This document shows, piece after piece, positions 6,604-13,264 of a stretch of DNA of 40,494 bases. The translations under genes were made by a program, and so were the position numbers. The stretch spans positions 1 to 40,494 of the forward strand of contig DAMCZI010000041.1 in the NCBI GenBank assembly GCA_032095175.1, given 5' to 3'. Under the pieces are notes generated by a model, which saw only the letters and a list, made by a program, of their open reading frames with translations, was not told the origin of the DNA and ran no database searches. Position 1 is the first letter of the stretch. Each line of letters opens with the position of its first letter. This DNA is from DAMCZI01 sp032095175. GTDB taxonomy: Bacteria > Bacillota > Clostridia > Clostridiales > Caloramatoraceae.

Positions 6604-7839
6604 ATGAAAAATTTTAGCGAATGTTTAGAAAAATATGCTGATGTTGTTGTAAAGGTTGGTATTAATATTCAAAAGGGACAAAACTTTGTTATTTCTGCGC
6701 CGATTGAGGGTGCAGATTTTTTAAGGATACTTGCTAAAAAGGCATACGAAACAGGAGCTAAAAATGTATATGTAGAATGGGATGATAAGGAATTAGATCT
6801 GGTAAGGTATATGAATGCACCTGATGAAGCTTTCAAGGAATTTCCAAAGTGGAAAGCAAATGGACTACTTGAAATGGCAAAGGAAGGTACTGCTTTTATA
6901 AGCATAGGAGCGCCAAGACCAGGATTTTTTATGGATGTTGACCCTGAAAGGTTATCTCAAGATAAAAAAACTTCCTCAGAAGCTATGGCTGAATTTTTTA
7001 GATACATGTCATCAGGAAAAAATAGTAGTGGGTCAATAATATGTATTCCTACAAAGGAATGGGCTAAAAGGGTTTTCCCAGAATTAGATGAGAAGACAGG
7101 AATAGAAAATCTTTGGAAAAAAATATTTAAAGCAACAAGAGCTGATACAGAGAATCCTGTTGAGACATGGAATGAACATATTAAAAATCTAAACTATAGA
7201 CTTGATTACCTTAATGAGAAAAGGTATAAGAAGCTTATTTATAAATCAAGCAGGACAGATTTAACAATAGAACTATCCGATGAGCATATTTGGCTAGGTG
7301 GAGGTGTGACAAATGAAAAGGGAGTTTACTACATACCAAATGTTCCAACAGAAGAGGTGTATACAACTCCACTAAAGAGCGGTATAAATGGACAGGTTTC
7401 AAGCACAATGCCCCTTTCCTATTCAGGGAATATTATTGAAGATTTTACAATCACATTTAAGAATGGAAGAATAGTTGATTTTACAGCTGAAAAAGGATAT
7501 GAAACGCTTAAACAGCTAATTGAAACTGATGAAGGTTCTCACTATTTAGGTGAAGTAGCGCTTGTTCCATATGATTCACCTATTTCTAAATTAAATATAA
7601 TATTTTACAATACTTTGTTTGATGAAAATGCATCCTGTCATCTTGCTATAGGAATGGCATATCCTCTCTCGATAAAGGATGGAGTGTTCATGGATAATGA
7701 AGAACTTGAAAAGCATGGGGCAAATACAAGCATAAACCATGTGGATTTTATGATAGGTTCGAAGGATCTAAATATTGATGGTGTTACAAATGATGGGAAA
7801 ACAGAACCTATATTCAGAAATGGAAATTGGGTTTTCTAA
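6604..7839 (+). CDS. ampS: M29 family metallo-aminopeptidase (AmpS/AmpT type)
   Basis: A 411-residue cytosolic aminopeptidase of MEROPS family M29, the usual length for AmpS/AmpT. These dimeric two-metal enzymes remove N-terminal residues from peptides. Ligand residues expected for the family are visible: Glu251 (TEEVYTTP), Glu317 (GSHYLGEVALVPYDSPIS), His346 (ENASCHLAIG), His379 and Asp381 (SINHVDFMIG). Start is ATG 6604 after GGGGGTGGG. The T-box for trpP begins within about 70 bp of its stop codon. A near-copy of its promoter, RBS and last 29 codons lies downstream of trpP. Peptide breakdown next to tryptophan uptake suits a peptide-fermenting organism, but that link is inference. Confidence 0.93.
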   Translation: MKNFSECLEKYADVVVKVGINIQKGQNFVISAPIEGADFLRILAKKAYETGAKNVYVEWDDKELDLVRYMNAPDEAFKEFPKWKANGLLEMAKEGTAFISIGAPRPGFFMDVDPERLSQDKKTSSEAMAEFFRYMSSGKNSSGSIICIPTKEWAKRVFPELDEKTGIENLWKKIFKATRADTENPVETWNEHIKNLNYRLDYLNEKRYKKLIYKSSRTDLTIELSDEHIWLGGGVTNEKGVYYIPNVPTEEVYTTPLKSGINGQVSSTMPLSYSGNIIEDFTITFKNGRIVDFTAEKGYETLKQLIETDEGSHYLGEVALVPYDSPISKLNIIFYNTLFDENASCHLAIGMAYPLSIKDGVFMDNEELEKHGANTSINHVDFMIGSKDLNIDGVTNDGKTEPIFRNGNWVF

Positions 7840-7853
7840 TTTATATTTTTATA

Positions 7854-7881
7854 TTGATTTTAAATTTTAACCTGTTATAAT
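7854..7881 (+). promoter_or_regulatory. Promoter of the trpP T-box transcript
   Basis: TTGATT (7854-7859), a 16-bp spacer and TATAAT (7876-7881). It begins 15 bp after the ampS stop codon. Transcription would start about 20 nt before the T-box stem I. Confidence 0.65.
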
Positions 7882-7904
7882 AGATAAAAATACATATTTT
7901 AAAT

Positions 7905-8157
7905 TCATTGAAGAGGAAGAGTAGCTATTATGCTGCGTTATAGAGAGTTGAGGATGGTGGAATCTCAATACTAATGCGAATAGTGAATGGACCTCATAGA
8001 AGTAAGCCGAAATCTTTTAGAGAGTAGTCTTTACCGGATGCCAACCGTTATTTTTGGATAGGATATGTTAGTATCTGAAAAGAGTGATGCAAATTTTTGC
8101 ATAATTTAGGTGGTACCGCGGATATACTTCGCCCTATTTATAGGGCGGAGTTTTTTT
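7905..8157 (+). promoter_or_regulatory. T-box leader, tryptophan-specific (UGG specifier)
   Basis: A complete T-box leader. Stem I begins GAAGAGGAAGAGTAG. The specifier loop context is GTGAA-TGG-ACCTC, with TGG at 7988-7990, the Trp codon. The T-box sequence AGGTGGTACCGCGG is at 8108-8121. A terminator follows, with arms from 8127 to 8150 (CGCCCT/AGGGCG core) and a T-run. Uncharged tRNA-Trp pairs with the specifier and with the T-box bulge and stabilises the antiterminator, so trpP is expressed when tryptophan is short. Confidence 0.95.
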
Positions 8158-8247
8158 ATATTTTAAGGGGGTGAGCTTATGACATGAACTGAAGATGTTT
8201 CTGGTTGGTGTTTAAACAAAATAATATTATACGAGGAGATGTTTATT

Positions 8248-8760
8248 ATGAATTTAAAAAAGCTTATTACTTCTTCACTGTTCTTAGCCATAGGTGCGAT
8301 ACTTCACCAAATTACTCCCCCTATATTTTTAGGAATGAAACCTGATTTTTTACTGGCAATGATGTTTATAACTATATTTGTTTTTGATGACTATAAGCTT
8401 TCACTTTTGGTTGGAGCTGCAGCAGGTGTATTTACAGCAGCAACAACAAGCTTTCCAGGTGGACAGATAGCAAATATAATAGATAAAATAGTTACAGCAA
8501 ATTGCATATACTTTTTATATAAAGTCTTTAAAAATAGCTTAAATGTAAATATAAATGTAGCATTGATTTCATTTATAGGTACAGTAATAAGTGGAGCAAT
8601 ATTTCTTGGATGTGCGGGAATAATAGCTGGCCTTCCAGGACCATTCTTCGCATTAATGATATCAGTCGTAATACCAGCAGCGGCTGTAAATACCGTTACA
8701 ACACTGGTATTTTATAGAATAGTGCACACTGCAATGAGACTTTCATACAAGCAAAGCTAA
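8248..8760 (+). CDS. trpP: Tryptophan transporter TrpP family
   Basis: A 170-residue integral membrane protein resembling Bacillus TrpP (YhaG), about 172 residues. It starts MNLKKLITSSLFLAIGAILH and has the segment MKPDFLLAMMFITIFVF and several hydrophobic spans (FIGTVISGAIFLGCAGIIAG, FFALMISVVIPAAAVNTVTT). ATG 8248 is preferred over ATG 8239, because the latter directly abuts the GAGGAG ribosome binding site. The tryptophan-specific T-box independently supports tryptophan as substrate. The 80 nt between the T-box terminator and the gene hold only very short ORFs. It is probably monocistronic; a hairpin follows at 8821. Confidence 0.9.
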   Translation: MNLKKLITSSLFLAIGAILHQITPPIFLGMKPDFLLAMMFITIFVFDDYKLSLLVGAAAGVFTAATTSFPGGQIANIIDKIVTANCIYFLYKVFKNSLNVNINVALISFIGTVISGAIFLGCAGIIAGLPGPFFALMISVVIPAAAVNTVTTLVFYRIVHTAMRLSYKQS

Positions 8761-8820
8761 AAATGGCTCTAAATAAAATAGCAGCTATAGATAATCGGAT
8801 TTGATATAAGCACAGAATAA

Positions 8821-8870
8821 GTGTCAAGTTGGATAAACCTGGACCACCCAAGGTTATCTAGCTTGGCAAC
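8821..8870 (+). repeat. Hairpin after trpP, REP-like or terminator
   Basis: An imperfect hairpin runs from GTCAAGTTGGATAAACCT to AGGTTATCTAGCTTGGCAAC and is followed by TTTTATA. The left arm resembles the inner arm of the palindrome at 33236 (GGCAAGTTGAATAAATCCT), so it may belong to the repeat family while also ending the trpP transcript. Confidence 0.6.
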
Positions 8871-8902
8871 TTTTATAACATTGAAGATTCCTTGAGAATA
8901 AA

Positions 8903-9048
8903 TTGTTAATCATACCTTTTAATGCTAGAATTAAATATAAGTATTGGGGGTGGATTTTATGATAGGTTCTAAGGAGCTTAATATAGACGGTGTTACCATT
9001 GATGGAAAAACAGAACCTATATTTAAAAATGGTAATTGGGCTTTTTAA
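8903..9048 (+). pseudogene. Internally deleted second ampS: promoter, RBS and last 29 codons
   Basis: This stretch keeps the ampS promoter (TTGTTA-17-TAGAAT), the RBS context (TATTGGGGGTGG) and an ORF at 8959-9048. The ORF encodes MIGSKELNIDGVTIDGKT and then EPIFKNGNWAF, nearly identical to ampS residues 383-411. Everything between is missing. In the intact gene both flanks contain a similar string: GTGGGTTTATG at the start codon and GTGGATTTTATG before Met383. The deletion therefore probably arose by recombination between these short repeats. No metal ligand remains, so it is not an enzyme. Its promoter now lies just upstream of the ATP-cone gene, which may be why it persists. Confidence 0.9.
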
Positions 9049-9080
9049 AAATGAAAAGAATGTAGGAGGAGGAAAGAATT

Positions 9081-9347
9081 ATGTTAGTAATTAAAAAATC
9101 CTTAACTACTGAGAAGTTTGACATTAATAAAATAAGGACAAGTTTAGTTAATTCATCAGATGAAATTGAGCTTCCTTTAAATGAAGGAGACATTCAGGTA
9201 TTGTTATGTCAGATAAACAGAAAGCTGTCAGAATTAAGAAAAGATAATGATGCAACATCAGCTTATGAAATAAGAGGAGCTGTATATGATGTATTATTGG
9301 AGAATGGCTTTAAGGATGTTGCAAAATCCTACATGAGGTTTATTTAA
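9081..9347 (+). CDS. Stand-alone ATP-cone domain protein
   Basis: An 88-residue protein that consists almost entirely of an ATP-cone, the nucleotide-sensing domain at the N-terminus of ribonucleotide reductases and in NrdR. Supporting segments are VIKKSLTTEKFDINKIRTSL, the helix LCQINRKLSEL, and SAYEIRGAVYDVLLENGFKDVAKSYMRF. It lacks the NrdR zinc ribbon and any catalytic domain. RBS is GGAGGAGG. It begins 32 bp after the ampS remnant, whose promoter may drive it. A role in nucleotide sensing is inferred from the domain only; no reductase gene is nearby. Confidence 0.75.
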   Translation: MLVIKKSLTTEKFDINKIRTSLVNSSDEIELPLNEGDIQVLLCQINRKLSELRKDNDATSAYEIRGAVYDVLLENGFKDVAKSYMRFI

Positions 9348-9480
9348 AAGATAGATATCAATGTTCCAAATATAAAGATATAATAAAAAGGATTCAATAA
9401 AAACAATATGTGGTATAATATTTTTAGGAAACAAGACACGAAAAATCTATAATAGATTTAGTGAAAGGATTGTGGAATTA

Positions 9481-9639
9481 ATGCTAACTAAGGAACAAAT
9501 AGAAAAGATACTATCAGATCTAGAAGAGCTTAATTCAATTCTTGATGATAACTTAACTCAGAAGAAGGATGAAGCTATAAACAGAATCGATGGGATGATT
9601 GAACTGTTAGAAATAGCTCTAGACGAGTATGGGAAGTAA
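9481..9639 (+). CDS. Small acidic helical protein, 52 residues, unknown
   Basis: The ORF encodes MLTKEQIEKILSDLEELNSI, then LDDNLTQKKDEAINRIDGMI and ELLEIALDEYGK. It is highly charged and predicted helical, possibly two helices forming a coiled-coil hairpin. An AAAGGA lies 13-18 nt upstream and a good terminator follows directly. These make it more likely real than a chance ORF. It resembles Spo0E-type small proteins in size only; the SQ-LD signature is absent. No function is assigned. Confidence 0.55.
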   Translation: MLTKEQIEKILSDLEELNSILDDNLTQKKDEAINRIDGMIELLEIALDEYGK

Positions 9640-9654
9640 TTTCGGTTAAGCAAG

Positions 9655-9680
9655 AGAGACCACCTTAGGTCTCTTTTTTT
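9655..9680 (+). terminator. Rho-independent terminator
   Basis: AGAGACC (9655-9661), a 6-nt loop, GGTCTCT (9668-9674) and a run of eight T. It closes the unit with the ATP-cone gene and the 52-residue ORF. Confidence 0.9.
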
Positions 9681-9688
9681 TAGGCAAT

Positions 9689-9731
9689 AGGCACTTGAGT
9701 TTTGAGTTATTTAATCAAAACTCAAGTGCCT
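9689..9731. repeat. REP-like palindrome, short copy
   Basis: Perfect 17-nt arms (AGGCACTTGAGTTTTGA, 9689-9705; complement at 9715-9731) enclose GTTATTTAA. It lacks the inner GCATC/GATGC stem seen in the copies at 1 and 12971. CTGTTACCCAG follows, as in the other copies. Confidence 0.8.
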
Positions 9732-9884
9732 GTTACCCAGTAAAATACCTTTTTTAATTTCTAAAACCTACTTTCACAAAATCATAAATTTAGAGTTTGT
9801 TTAATTTCATTATGAAACACAAAACATAAGAAATTTTATATTTTTAATGAAGGATTACTTTTTCGGTGTTTTTCATGGCACTAT
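9732..9884. repeat. Long AT-rich repeat, copy 2
   Basis: Homologous to 68-216: shared TTTTTTAATTTCTAAAAC, CTACTTTCACAAAATCATAAA, TTTCATTATGAAACACAAA and ATTACTTTTTCGG, ending in ATGGCACT. It follows a palindrome, as copy 1 does. The rest of the gene-free stretch up to 9988 is AT-rich and shows nothing I can name. Confidence 0.7.
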
Positions 9885-9988
9885 CCTTGCAACTATAGGT
9901 TGCATTTATATTATTATACAATTCAACCACCAATCAATTGTTTTAATCACTTCAAAATGTTAGAGTAAAACTATCAAATTCATTGATC

Positions 9989-10011
9989 GGTGCTGCGGCC
10001 GCATTTGCACC
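9989..10011. promoter_or_regulatory. GC-rich dyad upstream of the XRE gene
   Basis: GGTGC and GCACC flank the perfect palindrome TGCGGCCGCA, in a region otherwise of very low GC. It ends two bases before a TATAAT (10014-10019) and about 24 bp before the ATG. That position suits an operator, possibly for the XRE protein itself. No good -35 is visible, so the promoter assignment is uncertain. Confidence 0.4.
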
Positions 10012-10034
10012 AATATAATTTTGGGGGTATAAAA

Positions 10035-11042
10035 ATGATAAATGCAAAAAAGGTTGGAGCTTATATTTCAGAACTAAGAAGAGAAAAGGATCTTACACAG
10101 GCAGAACTTGCAAATAAATTAAATATAACACATCAGGCAATATCAAAATGGGAGAATGGAGTTGCCCTTCCTGATATAGATATATTGCTTGAGCTTGCAA
10201 AGCTGTTTGGAGTGACAGTTGATGATATTTTAACAGGTGGGGAAGAAAGAAGGACAGAACACATACAAGCTAAAGAGAAATTAGAAAATAAAGAAGAAGT
10301 TCATGAAGGCAAGGAAGAAAAAGAAAAAATTCATAGTAATAATGATAACAAAAAGGAGATTGACCTTGAAAACCTTATTGAGCTTGCACCATTTTTGGGA
10401 AAAGAGGCTGTTGAAAGGGCATTTAACATCATTGTTGATAAGGAGATAGAACCTGAATATCTTGCAGAATTAGCTCCGTTTATGAGTAGAGAATTATTAG
10501 ACAGAGCAATAGATATGGTAAAGGATAAAAAGCTAAGTGTCTCTCATCTTATCGAGTTAGCTCCGTTTTTAGGAAGGAGCGGAGTTGAAAGGGCCTTTGA
10601 AATGATAGTTGATAATGAAATAGAACCTGAATATCTTGCAGAACTTGCACCATTCATGGGAAGAGAACTTCTAGATAGAGCAATAGATATGGTAAAGGAT
10701 AAAAAACTTGATGTTTCCCATCTGATTGAATTGGCTCCGTTTATAGGTAAAAATGGAGTGGAAAAAGCCTTTGAAATGATAGTTGATAATGAAATAGATT
10801 CTGAATGTCTTACAGAACTTGCTCCATTTATGGGTAAGGAACTTTTAGGTAGGGCGCTTGATATGATTAAGGATGGAAATTTAGATGGAGAATGTCTTGC
10901 AGAATTAGCACCATTTTTAGGAAGGGACTTAATGGAAAAGGCTTTGGGAATGCTTAAGGATGGAAATATTGATAAAAAATATCTTTCGCAGCTTGCACCG
11001 TTTTTAAGCAAAGATGCATTGGAAAGGATGCTTTTTAATTAA
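10035..11042 (+). CDS. XRE-family regulator with eight 29-residue tandem repeats
   Basis: A 335-residue protein. Residues 5-66 are a Cro/CI-type HTH (GAYISELRREKDLTQAELAN, ITHQAISKWENGVALPDIDI). A charged linker follows (about 70-110), rich in Glu and Lys. Residues 112-335 are eight repeats with exact 29-residue spacing. The APF signature falls at 118, 147, 176, 205, 234, 263, 292 and 321. The consensus is roughly L-ELAPF-G-ELL-RA-DMVKD, and odd and even repeats alternate (GVERAFEMIVDNEI versus ELLDRAIDMVKDKKL). The pattern suggests a helical solenoid for binding a partner. ATG 10035 is chosen because GGGGGT precedes it. A terminator follows. I do not recognise the repeat as a named family. 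Confidence 0.85.
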   Translation: MINAKKVGAYISELRREKDLTQAELANKLNITHQAISKWENGVALPDIDILLELAKLFGVTVDDILTGGEERRTEHIQAKEKLENKEEVHEGKEEKEKIHSNNDNKKEIDLENLIELAPFLGKEAVERAFNIIVDKEIEPEYLAELAPFMSRELLDRAIDMVKDKKLSVSHLIELAPFLGRSGVERAFEMIVDNEIEPEYLAELAPFMGRELLDRAIDMVKDKKLDVSHLIELAPFIGKNGVEKAFEMIVDNEIDSECLTELAPFMGKELLGRALDMIKDGNLDGECLAELAPFLGRDLMEKALGMLKDGNIDKKYLSQLAPFLSKDALERMLFN

Positions 11043-11056
11043 TAAATAATAGTTTG

Positions 11057-11081
11057 AGGAGCCTATTTAGGGCTCCTTTTA
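11057..11081 (+). terminator. Rho-independent terminator of the XRE gene
   Basis: AGGAGCC (11057-11063) and GGCTCCT (11071-11077) with a 7-nt loop, then TTTT. A TATAAT at 11100-11105 beyond it is a plausible -10 for the following kinase gene. Confidence 0.8.
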
Positions 11082-11128
11082 AGTATAAGAAAACTATGGT
11101 ATAATTCCTAAAAAGAGGGGATTAAGGT

Positions 11129-12247
11129 ATGGATAATAGAAATGAATTGATAATAAAACTCCTAATATTTTTGAATTGTGTTATCTATAACATTATAAAG
11201 CTTCCGAAGGAAAATATACCGTATTTTGTATTGTTTGCTCTTTTATTTCTTCTAAATGTTCAAATAAGAAGAGTTTATTTTAAAAATAAAGGGGCAATTT
11301 TATCTCTTTTGCTGGATATGTTATTAATTTATTTAATGTTTAGCGGTCTTCATGGACTAACATATATAATGATATTTATAACGATAATTGATGGAATAAT
11401 ATATGCTGAAAAATATGTAAATGCAATACTTCTGATGACAGGAGTACTTCTCTTATATTTTTCAAACTCACTGGGAACAGAATATTATTTTATAAATACA
11501 TTGGTATATCTTTGTACAGTCATTTTCATGATTAATTCAAAAAACATGTCTAAAAAAATATCAGAGGTAGAATACCTTTATGATGATATAAGAAGGTACA
11601 GCTACGAGCTTGAAAAAGCAAAAAAACAGATTGAAGAATACTCAAATAAGGTTCAATATCTTACCCAAATGGAGGAAAGAAACAGGCTTTCAGAAGAGAT
11701 CCACGATACAATCGGCCACAGATTAACAGCACTTTTAATTCAAACAGAAGCAGGAGTTAGAGTCCTTGATGCAGATAAAGAAAAGGGAAAGGAATTACTT
11801 AAGGCATCGATAGAAAATCTTAGAGAAAGCATAGACGAACTGAGAAACACTGTAAGAAGGATAAAACCAAAGGAATACAAAAACATCATATTTCAAATAC
11901 AGGATATGCTTGATAAATTTAAAAAAAGCACAGGTATAAATATTACCTTTGAAACTATAGGGGATATAAAGAAGATATATCCAGGGACAGAAATAGTATT
12001 GTACAAAAATGCCCAGGAGGCAATAACCAATTCAGTTAGGCATGGGAAAGTGAAAAATATTGATGTTGCTATTTTCTATAAGGATAATGAGGTTTCAATG
12101 AAAATTAAGGATGATGGAATTGGATGCGAAAATGTTAAAAAAGGCATGGGGATTACAGGAATGGAAGAAAGGCTAAAACTTGTTTCTGGAAGCTTAAATA
12201 TATATCAGGATAATGGATTTGTAGTTGAAAGCATAATTCCATTATAG
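11129..12247 (+). CDS. Sensor histidine kinase, NarL/DesK class
   Basis: A 372-residue membrane kinase. Several hydrophobic segments fill residues 8-136 with little extracellular sequence, suggesting it senses something in or near the membrane. A coiled-coil linker (about 145-180) leads to a HisKA_3 dimerisation domain, with phosphorylated His192 in EERNRLSEEIHDTIGHRLTA. The HATPase domain shows the N box NAQEAITNSVRHG and the G box DDGIGC with GMGITGMEERL. It is paired with the response regulator 20 bp downstream and precedes an ABC-2 exporter. That layout is like LnrJK/LnrLMN-type antibiotic-responsive systems of Bacillus. Confidence 0.9.
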   Translation: MDNRNELIIKLLIFLNCVIYNIIKLPKENIPYFVLFALLFLLNVQIRRVYFKNKGAILSLLLDMLLIYLMFSGLHGLTYIMIFITIIDGIIYAEKYVNAILLMTGVLLLYFSNSLGTEYYFINTLVYLCTVIFMINSKNMSKKISEVEYLYDDIRRYSYELEKAKKQIEEYSNKVQYLTQMEERNRLSEEIHDTIGHRLTALLIQTEAGVRVLDADKEKGKELLKASIENLRESIDELRNTVRRIKPKEYKNIIFQIQDMLDKFKKSTGINITFETIGDIKKIYPGTEIVLYKNAQEAITNSVRHGKVKNIDVAIFYKDNEVSMKIKDDGIGCENVKKGMGITGMEERLKLVSGSLNIYQDNGFVVESIIPL

Positions 12248-12267
12248 AAGTATAAGGGGGAATTGGT

Positions 12268-12903
12268 TTGAAAATTAAGGTTCTTATTGCAGATGATGAT
12301 AAAATAGTTCGTGATAGTATGAAGATAATACTAGAGATGGATAAAGATATTGAAGTTGTTGGAACTGCAGCAAATGGTGATGAGGCCTTTGAGTTTTGCA
12401 TGAAAAACAATGTTGATGTAGTGCTAATGGATATAAGAATGCCTGTTTGTGATGGAGTACTTGGGACAAAAAAGATAAAGGAAGTATTTAAAGATATAAA
12501 GGTAATTATATTAACTACATTTAGTGATGATGAATATATACTTGAAGCACTTAAAAATGGTGCATCAGGCTACCTTCTTAAAAACATTTCACCTGATAAA
12601 ATAATGGAAGATATTAAGGTCGTTTTTAATGGCAACATGTTGATTCATCCGGATGTAGCTTATAAGGTTGCAGAGATGCTCAATAAGGAAGAGAAAAATG
12701 ATTTTTCAAAGTATGGGCTAAATGAAGCTGAAGTAAAGATAATGGAGTTGATATCAAAGGGACTTACAAACAAGGAGATTTCAGAGATTATGTTCCTAAG
12801 TGAAGGTACAATCAAGAACAAAATATCAGACATACTTTCAAAGCTAAATCTAAGGGATAGAACACAGATTGCAATATTTTATCTAAAGGGCGGGAAAATA
12901 TAA
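12268..12903 (+). CDS. NarL/LuxR-family response regulator
   Basis: A 211-residue response regulator. The receiver domain has acidic residues ADDD at 8-11, phosphoacceptor Asp55 (VVLMDIRMP) and Lys near KNISPDK. The C-terminal LuxR HTH is LNEAEVKIMELISKGLTNKE and LSEGTIKNKISDILSKLNLR. Start is TTG 12268 after AAGGGGG. It is probably co-transcribed with the kinase gene. Its likely target is the ABC transporter operon 360 bp downstream, whose upstream region contains three AATGACTT half-sites. Confidence 0.92.
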   Translation: MKIKVLIADDDKIVRDSMKIILEMDKDIEVVGTAANGDEAFEFCMKNNVDVVLMDIRMPVCDGVLGTKKIKEVFKDIKVIILTTFSDDEYILEALKNGASGYLLKNISPDKIMEDIKVVFNGNMLIHPDVAYKVAEMLNKEEKNDFSKYGLNEAEVKIMELISKGLTNKEISEIMFLSEGTIKNKISDILSKLNLRDRTQIAIFYLKGGKI

Positions 12904-12970
12904 AAGGAGAGATATAGCCCGTTGAGGTTGTCTCATAAAGTAAGTTTATATCATAAATGATCAGTCAACC

Positions 12971-13112
12971 CGGCATGTATTCTTTTTAAAGGTGACAGGC
13001 TCTTGAGTTTTGAGTTATTTAATCAAAAGCATCGTCAGATGCTTTAATTAAATATCTCAAAACTCAAGTGTCTGTTACCTAGACATGGACTTTTTAAAAA
13101 GAATATATGCCG
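12971..13112. repeat. REP-like palindrome, longest copy, nested
   Basis: A 142-bp nested palindrome. Outer arms CGGCATGTATTCTTTTTAAA (12971-12990) and its near-complement at 13093-13112 enclose GACAGGCTCTTGAGTTTTGA and its counterpart AAACTCAAGTGTCTGTTAC. An inner GAGTTATTTAAT hairpin carries GCATC/GATGC. It is the full-length version of the palindromes at 1-78 and 9689. It lies between the response regulator and the ABC operon. Confidence 0.85.
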
Positions 13113-13165
13113 AGTTTTACTTTATGCATTTTTTAAATTGATACATACATTGCGTAGCTCCTTTC

Positions 13166-13195
13166 AATGACTTAAGTCATTCTTGATAATGACTT
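13166..13195. promoter_or_regulatory. Three-half-site operator upstream of the ABC exporter operon
   Basis: AATGACTT (13166-13173), AAGTCATT (13174-13181) and AATGACTT (13188-13195) give a perfect 16-bp palindrome plus a third half-site after 6 bp. It lies 70-100 bp before the ATPase gene, where a LuxR-type response regulator would be expected to act. Binding by the regulator at 12268 is inference. Confidence 0.5.
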
Positions 13196-13264
13196 TGGGT
13201 GATGGAATAGAAACTATAGAGAAAGTATCCTATAAATGTAAAGAAGTTAATAGGAGGCACTAAT

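Noticed and set aside
8168..8215. Very short ORFs between the T-box terminator and trpP as a leader peptide.
   Set aside because: The frames are two to six codons and contain no tryptophan codon run. The T-box already explains tryptophan control.
9481..9639. The 52-residue ORF as a Spo0E-family phosphatase.
   Set aside because: Size and helicity fit, but the conserved SQ-LD signature is missing.
10544..11011. A 155-codon open frame on the minus strand.
   Set aside because: It is the antisense of the 29-residue repeat array of the XRE gene. Its regularity comes from the repeats, and it has no RBS.
10365..11040. Periodic 87-bp DNA repeats that could suggest a CRISPR-like array.
   Set aside because: The period matches codons and encodes the protein repeats, and no constant direct repeat with unique spacers exists.
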